Below, one piece after another: positions 36,742-40,043 of a stretch of 40,043 nt of DNA. The notes under the pieces are model-generated. The model searched no databases. It was not told the origin of the DNA and saw only the letters and a list, made by a program, of their open reading frames with translations. Origin of the DNA: an uncultured Alistipes sp. (GTDB taxonomy: Bacteria > Bacteroidota > Bacteroidia > Bacteroidales > Rikenellaceae); the NCBI GenBank assembly GCA_944321755.1, contig CALUMM010000021.1, positions 1-40,043 of the forward strand. Reading direction: 5' to 3'. Position 1 is the stretch's first letter. Every line of letters begins with the position of its first letter. A program made the translations under genes and the position numbers.

Positions 36742-37377
36742 CTATGGGATATGCATGTACTTGTGGGTCTGGATGGAGATATTCCAGCGGGGATGTGCCT
36801 TGGCATACTCGACGAGCAGAGGCATGACCTGCTCGGCGACACTCCACTCGGGCTGCAGGTAGAGCAGGCAGCGCTTCCGCACCCGGGCGGCATTGCGTTC
36901 GGCCCACTCCAGATCGGCTTCCGACTCGACAATGACCTTCAGTTCGTCGGCTCTTGCGAACGCCTCCTCCAGAGGGGGCTGCTGGCGTTTGGGCGAGAGG
37001 CACACCCAGTCGAAGACGCCGCTGAAGGGGTGCGAGCCGGAGGTTTCGAGGAAGATTTCGAGGCCTTTGGCACGCAACTCCTCGGTCAGCACCCCCAGCG
37101 GATAGAGCAGGGGTTCTCCGCCGGTGATGACGATGGCCTGAGCGGGACAGGCCGTAGCGCGGTCGATCACGGTCTGCACGTCGGTCGGGGGATAGAGTGT
37201 CGGATTCCACGTGTACTTGGCGTCGCACCAGCGGCAGCCGACATCACAGCCGCCCAAACGGATAAAGTAGGCGGGCTTCCCGGCATGAAAGCCCTCGCCC
37301 TGAATGGTATAGAAATCCTCGACGAGGGGCAGGCGTCGGCCGCCGTCGAAGAGTGCGGGATCGATCCTGAGCGCCAT
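36742..37377 (-). CDS. queE: 7-carboxy-7-deazaguanine synthase (radical SAM)
   Basis: A 211-residue small radical-SAM enzyme of the queuosine pathway, converting 6-carboxytetrahydropterin to 7-carboxy-7-deazaguanine. The iron-sulfur motif is CDVGCRWC (Cys44, Cys48, Cys51, CX3CX2C). FYTIQGEGFHAGKPAYFIRLGG precedes it, and VITGGEPLLYP and LETSGSHPF follow. It ends WNISIQTHKYMHIP, the usual QueE tail. The start overlaps the hpt stop by one base (TAATG), implying coupled translation. No other queuosine gene is nearby. Confidence 0.95.
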   Translation of the reverse strand: MALRIDPALFDGGRRLPLVEDFYTIQGEGFHAGKPAYFIRLGGCDVGCRWCDAKYTWNPTLYPPTDVQTVIDRATACPAQAIVITGGEPLLYPLGVLTEELRAKGLEIFLETSGSHPFSGVFDWVCLSPKRQQPPLEEAFARADELKVIVESEADLEWAERNAARVRKRCLLYLQPEWSVAEQVMPLLVEYAKAHPRWNISIQTHKYMHIP

Positions 37378-37919
37378 TATTCCGTCACGACGTAAATATC
37401 CTTCAGACTGCGGCCCAACTGGTCGTAGTCGAGGCCGTATCCGACGATGAATTCGTTGCCGATCTCCATGGCCTTGTACTTGATGGGGCGATTCTTGCGG
37501 TAGGATCCGGGTTTGAAGAAGAGCGTGCAGACCTCGATGGAGGCGGGTTTTCGGGCTTCGAGGTCGCGAATCATGTGGTCGATCGACTCACCGGTATCGA
37601 CGATGTCCTCGACGATGATCACGTGTCGTCCCTCGATGGAGTTGTTCAGCCCGATGAGGCTTCGGACCTGCCCGGAGGATTCGGTTCCCTCGTAGGAGGC
37701 GAGTTTCACGAACGAGAGTTCGTTCTGGAACTGGATTTTCTTGATCAGGTCGCTCATGAACATGAACGAACCGTTCAGAATGCCGAGGAAAATCGGGGTC
37801 TCCTTTCCGGCGTAATCCTGATTGATCCGCTGTGCGACGGCTTCAACGGCGCGGTCGATTTCAGCGGCCGGGATCATGATTTTGAACTTCTTGTCGTGAA
37901 GTTTTATGATATCCTCCAT
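37377..37919 (-). CDS. hpt: Hypoxanthine phosphoribosyltransferase
   Basis: A 180-residue purine salvage enzyme that makes IMP (and GMP) from base and PRPP. The PRPP-binding motif HVIIVEDIVDTGESIDHMI is complete, preceded by FLGILNGSFMFMSDLIKKI, and followed by CTLFFKPGSYRKNRPIKY and IGNEFIVGYGLDYD. Normal length. It leads the hpt-queE-divIC unit. A TATTTTTG box lies on the minus strand at 37969-37962, 42 bp before the ATG. Confidence 0.95.
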   Translation of the reverse strand: MEDIIKLHDKKFKIMIPAAEIDRAVEAVAQRINQDYAGKETPIFLGILNGSFMFMSDLIKKIQFQNELSFVKLASYEGTESSGQVRSLIGLNNSIEGRHVIIVEDIVDTGESIDHMIRDLEARKPASIEVCTLFFKPGSYRKNRPIKYKAMEIGNEFIVGYGLDYDQLGRSLKDIYVVTE

Positions 37920-37961
37920 TTCGGTTCGGAATTTTTAAGGATTTATGGGATTTCGGTAGTG

Positions 37962-37969
37962 CAAAAATA
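37962..37969 (-). promoter_or_regulatory. -7 box of the hpt-queE-divIC operon
   Basis: TATTTTTG on the minus strand; the -33 position reads TTC. Confidence 0.5.
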
Positions 37970-38017
37970 GAAAATTGCGGAGAAGAAACGAAGAAACGGA
38001 GCTGTTTTTTTACAAGA

Positions 38018-38064
38018 TTCGGTCCGAACGGCCCTGCATGGAGCAGAGTGGCGTTCGGACCGAA
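38018..38064. repeat. Inverted repeat after the rnf operon
   Basis: TTCGGTCCGAACG (38018-38030) and CGTTCGGACCGAA (38052-38064) are perfect inverse complements with a 21-nt loop. Each arm is itself almost a palindrome. It lies 44 bp beyond the rnfA stop. No T-run follows on the minus strand, so termination is possible but not certain. Confidence 0.65.
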
Positions 38065-38108
38065 CCGCAACGTACCGGCGTATATCGGCACCGGCTCTCC
38101 GACCGGGA

Positions 38109-38687
38109 CTATACGAGTCCGGAGAATCCCAAGAAAGCCATGGCCAGAATACCGGCGGTGATCAGGGCGATGGGGATTCCCTTGAAAGCCTTGGGGACAT
38201 CCTCGAAATCGAGGCGTTCGCGGATTCCGGCGAAGAGCACCAGCGCGAGGGCGAATCCGAGGGCCGTAGCGACCGAGTAGGTGACGCTCTGCAGGAGGTT
38301 GAACTCCTTCTGGATCATGAGGATGGCCACGCCGAGCACGGCGCAGTTCGTGGTGATCAGGGGGAGGAAGATACCGAGGGCCTGATAGAGCGACGGGGAG
38401 AGTTTCTTGAGTATGATTTCGACCATCTGGACGAGCGCCGCGATCACGAGGATGAAGACGATGGTCTGCATGTACTCGATGTGGAGCGGGACGAGGATAT
38501 AGGTCTGAATGGGCCATGCGACGAGAGCCGTGAGCGCCATGACGAACGTAACGGCGGCGCCCATACCCATCGAGGTTTCGACCTTGGACGAAACGCCGAG
38601 GAAGGGGCAGATGCCGAGGAACTGGGCCAGGACGACATTATTGACGAAGATGGCGCCGATGATGATTGCGAAATAGGAGATCTCCAT
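38109..38687 (-). CDS. rnfA: Rnf electron-transport complex subunit A
   Basis: A 192-residue inner-membrane protein with about six helices. It begins [30 protein letters not shown], the RnfA/NqrE-type signature with the Cys that holds part of the membrane [2Fe-2S] centre, and a mid-helix [16 protein letters not shown] supplying the second Cys. The Rnf complex oxidises ferredoxin, reduces NAD+, and pumps Na+ or H+. It is the last gene of the operon, starting three bases after the rnfE stop. Confidence 0.95.
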   Translation of the reverse strand: MEISYFAIIIGAIFVNNVVLAQFLGICPFLGVSSKVETSMGMGAAVTFVMALTALVAWPIQTYILVPLHIEYMQTIVFILVIAALVQMVEIILKKLSPSLYQALGIFLPLITTNCAVLGVAILMIQKEFNLLQSVTYSVATALGFALALVLFAGIRERLDFEDVPKAFKGIPIALITAGILAMAFLGFSGLV

Positions 38688-38689
38688 GA

Positions 38690-39274
38690 CTACTTCTTGG
38701 CTAATTTGTTAAACAGGACCATCAGGTATCCCAACACGAGGAAGGCACCGGGTGCGAGGACGAAGATCAGCGGGGTGTAGTTGGCGAATCCGAGGCTGAC
38801 TCCGAAGATGGCGCCGCTGCCGAGGATCTCGCGCACGGCCCCGATGACCGTCAGCGACAGGGTGAACCCGAGACCGATGCCCACACCGTCGAGCATCGAG
38901 TCGACGGGGGAGTTTTTCGAGGCGAAAGCCTCGGCACGTCCGAGGATGATGCAGTTGACGACGATCAGCGGGATAAATACGCCGAGCGAGGCGTAGAGTG
39001 CCGGCACGAAGGCCTGCATGAGCATCTGGATGATCGTAACGAACGAGGCGATCACGACGATGAAGGCCGGGATGCGGACCTTGTCGGGGATGAGGTTCTT
39101 GATGAGCGAAATGACGAGGTTCGACATGATGAGCACGGCGGTGGTGGCGAGACCCATACCCATACCGTTCTCGGCCGAGGTGGTTGTCCCCAGCGTGGGA
39201 CACATACCGAGCACCAGCACGAACGTCGGATTGTTCTTGATGATGCCGCTGATTGCGATTTTCAGTTTATTCAT
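38690..39274 (-). CDS. rnfE: Rnf electron-transport complex subunit E
   Basis: A 194-residue membrane protein with six helices, paired in fold with RnfA in inverted topology. It shows [24 protein letters not shown] (Cys in helix 1) and [22 protein letters not shown] (second Cys). The start at 39274 ([11 protein letters not shown]) follows an AAGGAGGG Shine-Dalgarno at 39286-39279; the longer frame runs inside rnfG and is rejected. It overlaps the rnfG stop by 8 bp, so translation is coupled. Confidence 0.95.
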   Translation of the reverse strand: MNKLKIAISGIIKNNPTFVLVLGMCPTLGTTTSAENGMGMGLATTAVLIMSNLVISLIKNLIPDKVRIPAFIVVIASFVTIIQMLMQAFVPALYASLGVFIPLIVVNCIILGRAEAFASKNSPVDSMLDGVGIGLGFTLSLTVIGAVREILGSGAIFGVSLGFANYTPLIFVLAPGAFLVLGYLMVLFNKLAKK

Positions 39275-39932
39275 TTTGCCCTCCTTCCTGAGCCTCCGGC
39301 TCGTTGGTTTGTGCAGCAGCGGTATTGGTGGCACCGGATGCGGTATCGGTGGCGGCCACGCCCTTGGCTACGCTTCTGTAAGCCATCCAGGCGCGGTTTA
39401 CGGCATCGACATAGGCCCGCGAGGAGATCGTTGCTGCGGTGAGTGCATCGACATCGCCGCCGTCCTTCTTCACGGCGAGTTTCCCGTCGACGAGTTTCTT
39501 GTTTTCGAGATTCTGTCCCTGGATGCTGCCCAGCAGGACATTTCCCTCATCAGCCATCTTGGTACCCAGGCCGGGGGTTTCGGACTGTTCGAGGACGTTG
39601 ACGTTGACGACCTCGCCGTCGGGCGTAAACCCGACCATCAGACGTACCACGCCGTTGAAGCCCTGTTTGGTCATGGTCTGCACGGCATATCCGGCGACCT
39701 CGCCGCCGTTCGAGGCGGTGTAGACCGTGATGGGCATTTCGTCGATCGTCAGGGTCTGCTCCTCGGTCGTCTCGAATGCCGGGAGGACCTCCGTAAGTGC
39801 GGCCTTCGTGGCGGCCTCCTTGGCCAGGGCGATGGGTTCTTCGGTGATCATGTTGACAACGCCGACTCCGGCCGACGCGATGAGCGTGATGCCGAAGAGG
39901 ACGGAGGTCATGTTAACGAGTGTACTTTTCAT
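39267..39932 (-). CDS. rnfG: Rnf electron-transport complex subunit G (covalent FMN)
   Basis: A 221-residue protein: an N-terminal transmembrane anchor (SVLFGITLIASAGVGVVNMI) and a periplasmic FMN_bind domain. The flavin attachment motif appears as DALTAATISSRA, where the Thr of AAT takes the role of the Thr in SGAT. ETPGLGTKMAD is the other conserved element. The last 25 residues are Thr/Ala/Glu-rich and unstructured. A strong Shine-Dalgarno AGGAGGAGG (39946-39938) precedes the start and overlaps the rnfD stop codon. Confidence 0.94.
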   Translation of the reverse strand: MKSTLVNMTSVLFGITLIASAGVGVVNMITEEPIALAKEAATKAALTEVLPAFETTEEQTLTIDEMPITVYTASNGGEVAGYAVQTMTKQGFNGVVRLMVGFTPDGEVVNVNVLEQSETPGLGTKMADEGNVLLGSIQGQNLENKKLVDGKLAVKKDGGDVDALTAATISSRAYVDAVNRAWMAYRSVAKGVAATDTASGATNTAAAQTNEPEAQEGGQNE

Positions 39933-39937
39933 GGTTG

Positions 39938-39946
39938 CCTCCTCCT
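39938..39946 (-). promoter_or_regulatory. Strong Shine-Dalgarno of rnfG overlapping the rnfD stop
   Basis: The minus strand reads AGGAGGAGG, five bases before ATG 39932. Such strong sites are uncommon in Bacteroidetes and fix the rnfG start. Confidence 0.75.
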
Positions 39947-40043
39947 ATTTTACGACGCCGAAGCGTTTGGGTTTGACATACTTGTTGATCAGGGGCACGC
40001 AGGCGTTCATCATCAGGATGGCGAACGACATACCCTCGGGATA
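39945..40043 (-). CDS. rnfD: Rnf electron-transport complex subunit D, C-terminal end (partial)
   Basis: The last 32 codons before a TAG stop at 39945 translate to YPEGMSFAILMMNACVPL followed by INKYVKPKRFGVVK. The YPEGMSFAIL segment is the signature of the last helix region of RnfD/NqrB, the membrane flavoprotein subunit. The gene continues beyond the right edge; rnfC and rnfB are expected there. Confidence 0.9.
   Translation of the reverse strand, partial: YPEGMSFAILMMNACVPLINKYVKPKRFGVVK

Overview
The window is about 40 kb of GC-rich chromosome from a member of the Bacteroidales, most likely an Alistipes-like Rikenellaceae species. Three observations support this. The left edge holds the 5' end of a 16S rRNA gene with the Bacteroidales-type start (minus strand). 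Promoters follow the Bacteroidetes pattern, TTG/TTTG, 19-21 bp, then TAnnTTTG. The gene content fits as well: SusC-type TonB receptor, lipoproteins, DUF349 protein, rnf operon and ptb-buk. The genus is an inference from the 16S fragment and gene content. No tRNA, insertion sequence, prophage or CRISPR array was seen.

Left part (1-9 kb): the 16S start is preceded by four tandem promoter modules. A divergent YiiX-type lipoprotein gene follows, then a repeat-filled convergent gap, an MgtC-family membrane protein and an S41-family protease homologue whose catalytic Ser appears replaced by Asn. Next come rpmI and rplT (unusually far apart), an MFS exporter, an unrecognised lipoprotein, and a pair of exported genes (a DUF6250-like lipoprotein and a metallo-beta-lactamase-fold lipoprotein).

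Middle (9-25 kb): a minus-strand module encodes a PqqD-like protein, a Cys-rich exported protein, a TonB-dependent receptor with a CKMACC plug motif, and a periplasmic HMA protein. It looks like a metal-handling system. Divergent from it run recQ, a DEDDy exonuclease, an RlmI-type rRNA methyltransferase and an esterase. A minus-strand block of DUF349 protein, pyrG and yidC follows, then an OmpR-type response regulator without an adjacent kinase.

Right part (25-40 kb): proB-proA makes glutamate semialdehyde for proline. A crcB fluoride channel precedes the ackA-ptb-buk acyl-phosphate/kinase cluster, which couples acyl-CoA to ATP. The aroQ-pyk-flippase operon runs on the minus strand and thiL on the plus strand. 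Then come hpt-queE-divIC/ftsB-like, tightly packed, and the end of an rnf operon (rnfD partial, rnfG, rnfE, rnfA).

The main pattern that the genes do not explain is in the gaps. Short GC-rich repeats, each with its own sequence, begin at or just after stop codons (after the YiiX gene, yidC, ackA and buk). In addition, three G9 homopolymers sit between co-directional genes (rpmI/rplT, TonB receptor/HMA, pyrG/yidC), one of them in the loop of a perfect hairpin.
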